64,000 bases of DNA from positions 2,790,001 through 2,854,000 of the forward strand of contig CM071591.1 of the NCBI GenBank assembly GCA_036429605.1, given 5' to 3'. The translations under genes and the position numbers were made by a program. Below the pieces are notes generated by a model that had not been told where the DNA came from, did no database searches, and saw only the letters and a program-made list of their open reading frames with translations. The stretch is from Cladobotryum mycophilum. Lineage: Eukaryota; Ascomycota; Sordariomycetes; Hypocreales; Hypocreaceae. Below are positions 23,923 through 34,935 of this stretch, in pieces; position 1 is the first letter of the stretch, and each line of letters opens with the position of its first letter.

Positions 23923-26022
23923 TACAGTAGTACTGTAGAACCGAGCAAGCGAGCTGACGATGTGGAAGAATTGACATGACCCATGGCCGTTTACGGTGGT
24001 GTGTATGGGGCATCAAGTGGGACGAAGAATACCTACTATATTATCGCAGCTGGATGGATACGAGAGAACCCCATCACTTGTAGGTTATGTTCTCTTCTCT
24101 TCACCGGTCCTCGGAGACATTTCCGTCTCCCCAATTTCTATGCATATCTTGGATCGTCTTCGGGTTCAGGTTCTGATATCACTGGCAGGGCGGCTGAAAC
24201 TACGAGTACTTGTAATACTACAAGTAAAATGCGGGGAGGGATGGGTGAGATAGGTGAGACAAATGACAGCGTTGATGTGTCGTAATAGTCGGAGGCTTCG
24301 CATGTTGCAAACTAATCTCTTTTCTTTTTTGTTTGTTTTGTTTTGGCCGATGACTCCTTCGGAGAGGTATCGGCGTACGAGAACTGAACACACTTATAGA
24401 ATAGTCGGAGACCCGATATGCTATGTGTGTGTGTGTGTGTGTGTGTGCAAGTGTGCAGGTTGTGAGCGTGTTGTAGCACAATTGGATGGGACCAGCAGCA
24501 CAGGCAGGGTGGTTTGACTGGATTACTGGACGACTCGATGGCCGGATTAGACGACGTTGGAATGAATGAGCAGGGATATTCCCTGTCGAGAAGACTTTTT
24601 CTCTTCCCCTCTCCTGCATGTTTAGATTAACTCGTCGTTGGCCTCGGATTGACGATCGTGGCGCCGAATCTGATTAGTTGTCCAAAAAGAAAAGGGAAAA
24701 CCATTGAGGCTGGTGTAGAGGCGTTTACGATTCGGGTAGAGTCGTCGCCTATATTAGGCTTCTGGCTGCATGTTAGCGGTACCTGTGGCACTATCAGGCA
24801 TCGACACCTCCCTCCCTCCCTCTGACATGTGGCTTATGCATGCGTGCATGAATGAAAAATCAAGCAACCATGTCCGTGTTATGTCTCGGAAAATGCAACA
24901 ATTTTGGTGTCGGACTAATAGTGCATGTACTAAGTAGGTACCTAGCAGTATGAGGTACTAGGTAGGTAGTCAGTTTGTCCATTGGACGGATTAGTGTCTA
25001 TTTGCCCCCTTGGTTGGTACCTTACCGTTACCACCACTCTAGGTAGGTACTAGGTAAGTTTAAGACAAAGGGAACGAAAGAGAGCAAGAAAAACATTGCC
25101 ATCATCGTTACGAATGTAGTTTAGCCAGAGCCATACCGTACCTGATACAGATACTACTTAGGTACTCCTAGACTGCATTGCTGTCTCGCTGCGGCAAACA
25201 CCAAAGCAATACATTCATTCGCTGATGTACTCCGTAGGTAGTGACGTCTGTCTCACTTGGTGGCTTCTCTGCTCTCTCAGGTAGTGTGTACGCGATCTAG
25301 CAATGCATCTCATGTGTAGATGCCTGTACCATCTACCTTGTGTGTCTCTTTTTGTGTTTTTTTGTGCAAGGTGGATCCGGGCCGGTATGACCAAAACCGG
25401 ATCAAAAAAAGTCGGACAGCAACTTGGCAGGAGGGAGCTACATGTGTGTACTTTGTACCTTTGTACCTTTTTTATTTTTTATTTTTTTCTGTTCTTTTTT
25501 TCTTTTTGACGTATCCATTAGTTTCCCGACCTTCGGCCAACCTTGATGACTTGTTTTCCTCCAACCTTCTTTTTCTTCAGATACTCTATCTCGAGACGTT
25601 GCAGACTTTGTTCTTGAACTTGTTCTTGAACCTCCTAGGCCATACAGTCTACAGTCACTAGACGGAGATGAATTGAGTAGCTCCTCTCTGTCACTCTCGC
25701 TCTCACCACCACTACAGACAGGCCTCCTCCATGGAAGGCAAGTCCTGAGCTTCCTCCTAAACAGACAACAGTCATCCTCATCATCATCCAACTCCCATTC
25801 GCTGTCACTTCATTCTCTCGCCACACACACACGCAATTGCGCCATTCAACTGGCCAAATACTAGGAGACAGATAGATTCTGCCTTTGGTACATGCAGCAT
25901 CTTGACATTTCACAGTCGCTATCTTATACTCTACTATAGCAATTTCTTGACATCTCACTCACTCACTCACTCATACTCTATTTCCCATATTCCTTGCCTT
26001 AGGAGGAGACTGAGACAACAAG
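23923..26022. other. Intergenic region with TAGGTAGGTAC motif cluster
   Basis: About 2.1 kb between TDP1 and the MATE gene, same strand. It contains a GT microsatellite (24424-24449), a dense group of AGGTAGGTAC and GGTACCTAG words at about 24935-25075 and 25157-25240, and pyrimidine-rich sequence toward the MATE start. No coding stretch is supported. Confidence 0.6.
24424..24449. repeat. (GT)n microsatellite
   Basis: Twelve to thirteen GT dinucleotides in intergenic sequence downstream of TDP1. Confidence 0.9.
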
Positions 26023-28132
26023 ATGGGGCCTACCAACCGCAACACCCCAGGCTCCGCTGGTGATGAAACATTTCCCACCTTCTCGTCTTCCTTTCGTTCC
26101 GGCTCTCCTCTAGCTGAGCGATTCCTGGCTCAAGACATTGCCGAATGTTCAGACCATGAGGGCGATGATGATCATCTCTTACCGCCCGACTCGGACCATG
26201 TCATGTACCGTCGACCCAGCGGCGTTGCCTATGGAACCGCCCGTCCTGTATTTAATCACATCTCTGAAGATGAGCCTGCCATGACTCCATTAGAAAGGAA
26301 GCAGTCCCGTAATGCAGAGGCCAGTTTGCTCAGAGACAATCATGTTTTGCCCCCAAAAAGGCACCACAGTAGTCGAAACCCATTCTCCCGCCTGTATCAA
26401 AGAATCTTTACACCCAAATTGTCCGTTGACGAGCATGAAGAATCGCCAATTCTCTCCGGAAATGTTACTCCTCATCAGCCAGCCGAGACATCACCTCTCA
26501 TCAGTTCTCAGTCGAGCTCTGACGGAGACGTCGAACAGCAATGGGAAGAGGCCATCACCGCTGGTCTTATCCAGACCACATGGCAGCGTGAGACCAAGAC
26601 GCTTCTATCCTACTGTGCCCCCTCATTGGCACTTTCGCCCTGCAATACTCCATCAACATGGCTGGTATTTTCGCTGTCGGTCGTATTGGTATACTTGAAC
26701 TTGGAGCCATCTCATGTAAGTTCAACCTAAACTTGACTTGACCACGGTATACATCCCCAAGCAAGAGTTATTACTGACCCATCCTCTGTTCAACAGTGGC
26801 CAATATGTCACAGGGCATAACTTGCACTGCTCCTGTTCAGGGGCTGGCTACAAGTTTGGATACACTCTGTGCCCAGGCTTATGGATCTGGCCATAAGCAT
26901 CTGGTTGGGCTGCAGTGCCAACGCATGGCCTGCTTTTTGCTCCTCTGCAGCATACCCGTTGCTTTCTTGTGGCTATTCGGTGCCGAGGCCATATTGACAC
27001 AATTAGTACCTGACCCTGAACTTGCCCGTCTCTCTGGCATGTACCTCAGGGTCATGGTTTTCGCTATACCCGGTATCATCCTTTTCGAATGCGGCAAGCG
27101 ATTTACCCAGGCTCAGGGTCTTTTCAAGGCCACCACCTACGTTCTCATTGTTGCTGCACCCGTAAACGTCTTCCTGACATGGCTCTTTGTCTTCAAGCTC
27201 GAATATGGCTTTGTCGGTGCCCCAATGGCTGTGGTCATCACAGACAGTCTCCTGCCTATTCTTCTGTTCTTTTACGTCTACTTTGTTGGCGGCCGTCAAT
27301 GTTGGGGTGGTTTCAGTCGCCGTGCCCTTGCCAACTGGTGGGTCATGATCCGATTGTCACTGCCAGGCATGATCATGGTCGAGGCTGAGTGGCTGGCGTT
27401 TGAGGTTATGACTCTTATGGCAAGTCGTTTCGGAGCCAAATATCTCGCTGCGCAGAGTGTTATTTCGACCATTGGAACTATTGCATTCCAAATTCCCTTC
27501 CCCATGTCAATTGCTGCCTCTACTCGTGTTGCAAACCTGATGGGTGCTGGCCTGGTCGATGCCGCCAAAATCACGGCCAAAGTTGTATGTCATTCATCAT
27601 TTCTATATATTTACCCCTGAATGAGTTTTGTGCCCCTGCTAATACATGCATACTAGGCTTTTGTAATTCACTTCATCCTCGGTATCACAAACTCGATTCT
27701 CTATACATCTTTCCGATTCCAGCTGCCACAACTCTTCACCAATGATCCCGAGGTTATTGCTATTGTGGCAGTTGTCTTGCCTATTCCAGCCCTTATGCAG
27801 TTGGCGGACTGCATCTCAACTGGCGCCCACGGTCTGCTCCGCGGTATCGGTAAGCAGGCCATCGGCGGACCCATCAACTTGATAGCATATTATGTTATCT
27901 CTTTGCCGCTCTCTGTGGCACTTGCATTTGGGCTTGACTGGAAGCTGCAAGGCCTGTGGGCAGGTATTACCGTCGGACTAGTCATGTAAGTTCAACTCCC
28001 TCTCACAACCTTCAAAGTATCATTTTTAACTTTTTTATTTTCAGCGTCGCAATTGTCGAGTATGCATATCTGATCAAGACCGACTGGCACAAGGCTGCCA
28101 GAGAAGCCGCTGTACGAAACGCAGCTGGTTAA
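26023..28132 (+). CDS. MATE-family multidrug/metabolite efflux transporter, frame broken in exon 1
   Basis: Predicted proton- or cation-coupled exporter in the plasma or vacuolar membrane. Exons: 26023-26715, 26797-27584, 27657-27985, 28045-28132. With one base restored it gives 632 residues. A Ser-rich cytosolic N-terminus of about 180 residues ends in EEAITAGLIQTTWQRETKTLL. The twelve-helix MATE core follows, with ISLANMSQGITCTAP, GLATSLDTLCAQAYGSG (typical MATE signature), LFECGKRFTQAQG and GLLRGIGKQAIGGPIN. The frame before 26617 cannot be joined to the frame after 26625 unless the C run at 26618-26622 gains one C. No intron fits, and downstream exons are intact and in phase. Either a fresh loss-of-function or, more likely, a sequencing error. 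The substrate is unknown. Confidence 0.88.
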
Positions 28133-28820
28133 TAGTCGCATCGCCCATTTTGGATGAAAACTTGGATGTTGAATAATGTTTGGCATAAGAAACCAGTCTC
28201 TTTATGCATTATAGGACCAAGAAAACCTGATTAATATACAAGGGAAGAGATGGCATGGAAATGGGCATGAAATGGGCCTGATGATGATTTGTTTTCTGAT
28301 GTTGCATTGCGAAGGAAAATGTAATAATGGGCTGTTTTGTAATGAGTTACTGGGCATGGGGGATGTAATCAGCATTAGATGTACATTTACAAGCTAGTCT
28401 ATCTGATATATATAAATCGAATGCATATACTTGTATATTCAAGATTCCTACACTACAACGGTCTTCTTGATCTTGATCACAATAAAGGCACGAGGATTAG
28501 TCGGAACAGATGGTATACCGTTTCATTTCCCCCTGCAATTCAAAATAGCAACACTAAAGCGTTTGCGATTGCCGACTCACGTCGAGCGTTTCTTCTTCTT
28601 CTTCGCAGCTCATCTCGCCCCCTTTTAAATCATGCTTTAACATCAAGTTTCGTCCCCCCCTTCCTCTCCCTTTCCTTCCAATCAACCAAAGAACTCCAAA
28701 AGTAGGATAGATTTTTCTTTCTCTCTTCTTCTATCCTACTTGAATACAAAGCCAAAAAGAAAAATTTGTTTGAATCCCAACTGCTAAAACCTTCCAACGT
28801 GTAATATCTGCGTTTCACAA
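28133..28820. other. Convergent 3' intergenic region, MATE / ARP9
   Basis: About 690 bp between converging genes, AT-rich with TATATA-type stretches and pyrimidine runs. No gene is supported. Confidence 0.5.
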
Positions 28821-31486
28821 CTAGCTCAGCATGGAATGTGTTCGGATAGCCTTGGGGCCCAGTTCACTAGAAACGAAAAAAAAAGTCACTGGTTAGTATA
28901 GTGCAAAGAAATAAGGGGAAAGTGGGAGATGACTTACTTATAATCAACTCTGCTCAGACTCATCATCCTCTGAGCTTCAACACCCTGCGCATCGATATTG
29001 GAATGCAAGCAAAAGGCAATTCTCGCGGCCACCTGGGCTCCCAAAAACATAGACTCTTCAAAGCCATTCTTGGTCCATTCGCTCAGATACGTTGGGAGGT
29101 TAGCCGTCTTGATGGTCGTGGGCGTTTGGCTGTGGAAGTGATGGCTGCTCGCGGGGCCCGCAGCTTCAGATCCAGGCTGTGGTGTCGCGGCTTGGACGGC
29201 TGCCGAGGTGGCTGCCGGGGTGGCAGTGGCAGCAGCAGCTGCTGCTGCTGCACCAAGGGTGCTCGCGGTCGTGGCGGCTTGGAGAAGGGGATTAACACCG
29301 CTGGAGGGGAGTTGGTGTGGTGCACCAGTGAAGGATCCCGTGGGGGTTTGGGATCCTGTTCCGGCAGGGGTGGCAACGTTGGAGGGCAGCTCAGAAGTAA
29401 ACATGGTAGCAGTGGAAGGGGAAATCAAATGTCGAGCTTGAAGTGTTTGAAGAATGTTGTCCTTGAGACCCCTTAATCGTGCGCCATTACCGACAAAGAC
29501 CAGATTTTCCCAGCAGGCCGGACGCATATACATGTCCTCGATGCCTTGAACAGCGCGGTAGATGGTACTGACGATGCGGTCAATTTCCTCACGATCCGCA
29601 AAAGTAAAGCGCTCCAATCCAACTTCAATGTCACGGCGAATACGCTTGGGGCGGAATTCAGGCGGCTCGTTGCTGGCGGGAGCTTCAGTCTTGATTTCGG
29701 TTTGAGGAGCATTTACGCTTGGCTCTGCTGGTTTTGATTCTTCGGCTGCTGGAACGGGTGCGGCCCCATCTGCAGCTGGGGGAGCAGCGCCGTCGGTCTT
29801 GCTCTCACCACCAGCCTCGTTAGCAGGCTTGTCCGTCGCCTCTACGGGTACAGCGGGTGCAGCGACGGCCCCGTTCTCCTTGGGCGCGCGTGGAACTTCC
29901 TCCTGAATAACCTCCTCATAGAAGAAAGTGTTGCGCACTTTCTTGGAGTTTGGGAGGCGCACAGGCTTTGCTTGCTCAGCCTCCTTGTCCTTGGGTTTTC
30001 GACCTGGCTTGCCCTTTTCCTTTTCTTTCTCCTTCTTGGCCAGGAACTCCTTGGTCTGACCGGTTGTAACAATGGTGGCGACATCTAGAACACCATCCTC
30101 GTCAACGGGGATATCAGGTTCATCCAGCCCGTTGTCAACCAGCTTTGGAGGCTCGTTGATCTTGGGGATATCCTGCGCTACTACCGGAGCCGACGCGACA
30201 ACGACCGTTGCTTGCCCAGGTGGCGCCGCAGTTTCAACCGGCAACTCCACAAGATTCTTCTCCGTTGGGGCATATGGCAGAACCTCACATATTGTGCTCT
30301 TCTTCAGTTGTTCGGCCATATCACGACTGAAACCCTTGCTCTCCAGCAGCTTCTGTAGCTTCCGTGTGAACACTTCTCCGCCACTAATGTGTCTCCCGGG
30401 CTGTGGCGAGCCCAAGTCCAAGTGATTGACGACCCGTCCATCATGGATTGCCGTAACATCCACCTTTTCGTAGCCAATATCAATCACCGTCATGTTGGGC
30501 CACTTCAAGCCGTATTGCGTCGCAAGGCCACTGTGAATCATGCAAAGCGCGGGGGTCTTGGTCTTCTCGAAGATGTAGCGCGCAATCGTCTCGCAGTCGG
30601 GGCGTGTCCATTGCGGGGAGGCCATGAGCATGATCGGTGTGTTATGATAGGTGGTTGTCAGCATGCCATGGACATGATCAAGGAAAGCGAGGAACGGTTC
30701 CATCTGGACAATGCGACCACCTAGTGTGATTAAGTTAGCACCTTTGCAACACCATGCATTTACCTAAGCTCTTGTGATGCAATATTCCAAAGATCCAATT
30801 GCTGCGGCATCCATTCTCCAGCATACCTTCAATAGGCCAGACGGCTCCCTTATCCTCATCCACGTCCTCCACCCACTCCTCCTGCTCTACTCCGTCCACA
30901 ATCTTGGTGCGCTTAAAAGTATGATAAGGCCTCCAGTCATCACCGTCCCTGAACATTCTTGTAGGAAACCTGTGTGTTGGGGGGTAAGCTCGCTGCACCC
31001 AAGTTGTGCCATGGTCGTCCGGCTACCAGGGCAGATGATCAGGATCTGCTCCTCGCGCCATTTCCCCGTGGCGCTGGCCATGCTGGACGAATTGATTCTA
31101 AAGAATCCTCTGCGGTCGTCAAAGTGAAAGCTGCCGCCGGTTTTGGTGGGGGTTGTATGCGCAGAGCCGTTAACAAAGCTGCTGGTGTGAAGTCCTCCAA
31201 TCGAGGCGCGCCTGCTGCGTCGCGAAGATGGCAAGGCTTGGCTTTGGGAATCTTTGCGTGGTCGCAGGCCGTACCCATGTGGCGTAGGTGTGGCGTCAAT
31301 GCCTGATGCATCTGTGGCGGTGCCAGCCTCGTCCTGCCATTTGATGCTGGTCCTGGACTTCAAACGAGATGAAAGAATATTCTGTTTGTCTCCAGTGGTG
31401 ACGGTAGTTGAGGTTTTTGACGGAGTTTTGTACTGTTTAATCGGGTTCCCTCTTTTGGTGGGAGTGTTTGTAGTTGAGATTGTCAT
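28821..31486 (-). CDS. ARP9: Actin-related protein 9 (SWI/SNF-RSC subunit), frame broken in exon 1
   Basis: Nuclear actin-related protein that pairs with Arp7 in SWI/SNF and RSC chromatin remodellers. Exons (minus): 31486-30827, 30720-28938, 28866-28821; about 829 residues once one base is restored. Landmarks match Arp9: EEQILIICPGSRTTMAQLG near the start, NTPIMLMASPQWTRPD, VIDIGYEKVDVTAIHDG, the SGGEVFTRKLQKLL segment with KKSTICEVL, DVATIVTTGQTKEFL, CWENLVFVGNGARLRGLKD, and LPTYLSEWTKNGFEESMFLGAQ. The 46-nt last exon gives the family ending YNELGPK. The core is interrupted by a Lys/Glu/Pro/Ala-rich insert (about residues 450-580) and an Ala-rich stretch near 725. The frame switches between AQLGCSEL and PPTHRFPTRMF; adding one base to the G run at 30979-30984 mends it. 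The likely start at 31486 adds a basic, Ser/Thr-rich N-terminal tail. Confidence 0.9.
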
Positions 31487-32479
31487 GATGTGAAGCTGCT
31501 CTCAGAGGTGCGAGTCCTGTCATGAAGCCTGGGGTATACGGTTGTGTGTTGTGGAACAGCGCCCTCCAAAAACAACAGGAAGAAGAGAAGATTGGTGAGA
31601 AATGCGGGGAGGAAAACAAAATAGAAGAGTAGGAAACTTTTTCCATTTTGTGAAATCAAAATGAGAACACGCATAGAATGGTCGGAAACCTGGCACAAGC
31701 ATTTCACTGCCAGCTACCAGCTGCCAGCCAGCTGTCGGCTACCCGTCAACGCAATTAACCTGCTGGCACGCTTCACAACAGTCATGGGCTACTAGTAGGT
31801 ACGTGTTTTAGAATCAGGACAACAATTGAGCAGCAAGTAGAGTAAAATTAATCATTAAACATTACCAAGGTAGTTGCTACAAGTACCAAAGGTCATCGAC
31901 TTCGTGTGCTAAAGGGTATCTATCCTCGTGCTGCGAACCTCAAGTTGGACCACAACTGTCATTATATTCAAAAAGTTGGTTTATCATAAACTGCCGTACG
32001 TAGCCCCCGAGGCTGGTGTAAAAACCCAAAGGCTATAAAATGCCGGCAAAGATGGCTACTTGCAGCCCTTCAAGAATGAAATAAGAAATCTCCCAGCACG
32101 CAGTATCCTGCTCCGACTGTACTGTGTCTGACCTTTTAACCCCCATCATCATAACGCAAATCGCAAAAATCCCATCGCAAACCCTTGTTGTCATGTCGAC
32201 CGACAGACAGCATTAAAAACGGTACAATATGGTTGCTGTAAACGCCCAAATCTCTAAACGCCATTGCTTTCTCGAAGCAGCCCAACCTTCGTGTTCTCCT
32301 TCATAGCTTACAAAGTCGCCATATATCCACATAAAGATAGAGGTATCCCAAAATATATATATCCACAGAGCAAGTATTATTCCATGTCGTTAGGTGGGAG
32401 GAAAAAAGAAATTCGTACGCCGTTCCCTGCTTCCGTCGCTGAGTAACAATATTTCGTCACGTCGTTTATCCGAGCTCAT
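31487..32479. promoter_or_regulatory. Upstream region of ARP9 / 3' flank of the SYLF gene
   Basis: About 990 bp between two minus-strand genes. The part near 31487 should hold the ARP9 promoter; GCCAGCTGCC-type repeats occur at about 31708-31740. No coding stretch is supported. Confidence 0.5.
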
Positions 32480-34935
32480 CTAATGTGTCGCAGCAATAGG
32501 GCTGTGCATGGTCATCTCGTGCAGTGACGAGAATGATTCACGAGCTGCGAGTGTCTCTATTTCTTTCATCGGCCTCTTGGGGGTATCGTCGGTAGGCTTG
32601 TCCACGGAAATAGAAAACCGTCGCTCCGACGTAGGCGTGGTAACCGACGATCCATCAAAACTCCAGCGGTCCTCAGTAATACCAGTGTAGATGGACGAAG
32701 TATGTTTCTTGGATGTCGAGTCAGAGTGGTCCCCTGTATCCAGATGAGGCTCATTCAAGAGCGAGTCATCTACTGTATGCAACTCCACGCTGGCTTCTCC
32801 ATCAACGGGCTGTTCATCCCTAAATTCAAGTTTAGGCTCTTCTGTATCGCTGACTGCACTTCTGGACGGCCCAACCTCTGATTCCTTTGCAAACTCCTCA
32901 ACCTGGATTCTTGCCTCGGCGTCATTGGTCTCAGCGGTATTTGTCTGCTCGCCAGAGTCAGATCCTGCAAATTCTAAGCTGGCCAACTCCTGCTCGTTCA
33001 TCAAGTCCGCCTCGTTGGTGGAGAGTCGTAGAGAGCTACGAGCACCAACCTCGGGCTTATTAATGCGCGACAACCTGGCTGGGCTGCGGGTAGGCAAAGG
33101 AGGGGGATTCGTTTCGCAATTGTTACGACATTGCCCCTTGCCTGAATTACGCGCGAAGCGACAGCCTGTGTCCGGGCAGGCTGTACTGCCGCAACCTCGA
33201 AAACAACCGGCTCCTCCTCTTCATCATCCTCAACGTCATCTTCATCATCAGCATCATTAGTGTTATCTTCATCCTCTGGTCCACAGTCGTCTGCGACCTT
33301 GACCTCAAGGTGGCTTCCGACAGAATTGCGAGGTCTTTCTACGCTCACTTCTTCCACAATGGCGGAAGATTTACTAGAGCGATCAGCAGCCGATCGTGCC
33401 ATACTGATGGGCCGAATTGGTGTTGCCTCGGCCGTTATGCATTCGAACTCTTCACCGTCGTCTTCTTCATCACTATCTTCCTCTTCCTCTTCCGCTTCCT
33501 CTACAATCCGAACAGAAGAGGCTCGTCCGTTGCCATCATCACTGAGGCCAGGACTGGGCGTTGTCTCTGGCGTGACACCGGCATCAGTTTGGATGCCCGA
33601 GTCTGTAATTTGGCTTCGGGCGGTGCGAGTTGACATGATGCTTCCCCGATGGCTTCTAGAAGCGAGAGTATCCACGCTCTGCCGGCCGCTGAATTTGGAG
33701 AAAATGGGGCTCAGGGGAGTCTGCTTAAGATCAATCATGCTACTTGTGGGCCGGATTCGGGATCCGGCTTCTCGAATCTCTAGTCCGGCCATTTCAAGCG
33801 CCAAGACTCCAAAGGGATCCGGATCGCCGGCTTTGACGATACCAAAAGGGCGTTGACCCGATACAGGACTGGACTTTGGTGTTGAAATTATCGCATCCGA
33901 GGGCGCAGGCTCCGTGGCAACCTTGTCAATGACTGACTGGTCGTAGTCGGTTCTGCCTTCTGCCATCTTAATCACTTCAAACAAGGGTGTCGTCTCTTCG
34001 ACTTCCTTGGCAACGCTCCCCGAAAGAATCTCCATTTGAGTGACGTCAGAATAGTAGAATCGCTCGTTTTCGTTGGATCTCTCGGTCAAAATACATCCGT
34101 TGAGATCGACGGACTGCTGCTGGCCGCGGGCCTTCATGTAAGTTAAAACAGAATCCCCCAGCTCTCTCCAATTGACCTCTGATTCATCCGAATCAAGGGT
34201 TACGGTTTGGCCGGATCGAAGTTCAACCTCGTCACCTAAGCTAACCCGACCTCTCGTGACAGCTTCCAAGGCGGCAAGATTGCTGATGACCAAGACGCAA
34301 TCATAAATATCAACGCCGATGATGAAGCTTAACGTAGGGGTATGAAGCATAATACCAGAGGGTGGGGACCAAGTGCCGTCAGATTTTCTGGCAATTAGAA
34401 TCCCTGAGCCACCTGATCCCGTCATCCACAAACCACTTCGCATACAGGAGAAGACGGCAATTCCTGCTGCATTCTGGATTATCCGCTTGGGTATTCTCTT
34501 GGGAATCTTGACTGGTGTTCTGGGACCCATAGATGACGGAGACGGTGGCGAATCATTGTCGTCACTGCTGATTGATGCTAGGAAGCCATCAACTGTGCGC
34601 AAGGTAAACGATTAGCATGAGACTGAGAAAAAATGATGCTAATGGCAGGGAAGTGTGGGCGCCGAATGGGCTGGCATTCAGAGGCTGGGCAAGGTTGAGC
34701 TGAACATACCACAAAATGATTTCAAGATGCGGGCGGCTTTGTCGCATTCAACATCTAGTGTTGCAGGCCAAAAGGTTTCTCGTTGGACTCTATTAGTCTG
34801 GAAGGCTCCAGGTGAAGTGTTGATCTTGACGAGACCGCTCGACCTGTTGGACCAGCCGAACAGGCTATTATGATTCTTGTTGGTGGCGGAATGCCTCTTC
34901 TCCCAAGAGGGAAGGAAAGCAGAGACGCGCTGCAT
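32480..34935 (-). CDS. SYLF-domain (Ysc84/DUF500) protein with long acidic tail, frame broken near the C-terminus
   Basis: SYLF-domain proteins bind phosphoinositide membranes and, in yeast Ysc84, actin patches at endocytic sites. Exons (minus): 34935-34710 and 34592-32480; about 779 residues with one base restored. Exon 1 ends with ETFWPATLDVECDKAARILKSFC, the usual SYLF start. Exon 2 carries KIPKRIIQNAAGIAVFSCMR, SGLWMTGSGGSGILIARK and FIIGVDIYDCVLVISN, all diagnostic. The remaining 450 residues are Ser/Thr-rich with a strongly acidic block (EEAEEEEEDSDEEDDGEE and a second one). There is no SH3 domain, unlike yeast Ysc84. The frame shifts between VVTIAKRIP and LPTRSPARLSRINKPEVG; adding one base to the G run at 33102-33106 joins them. 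Without it the protein ends at 33001, losing about 175 residues. Confidence 0.87.
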
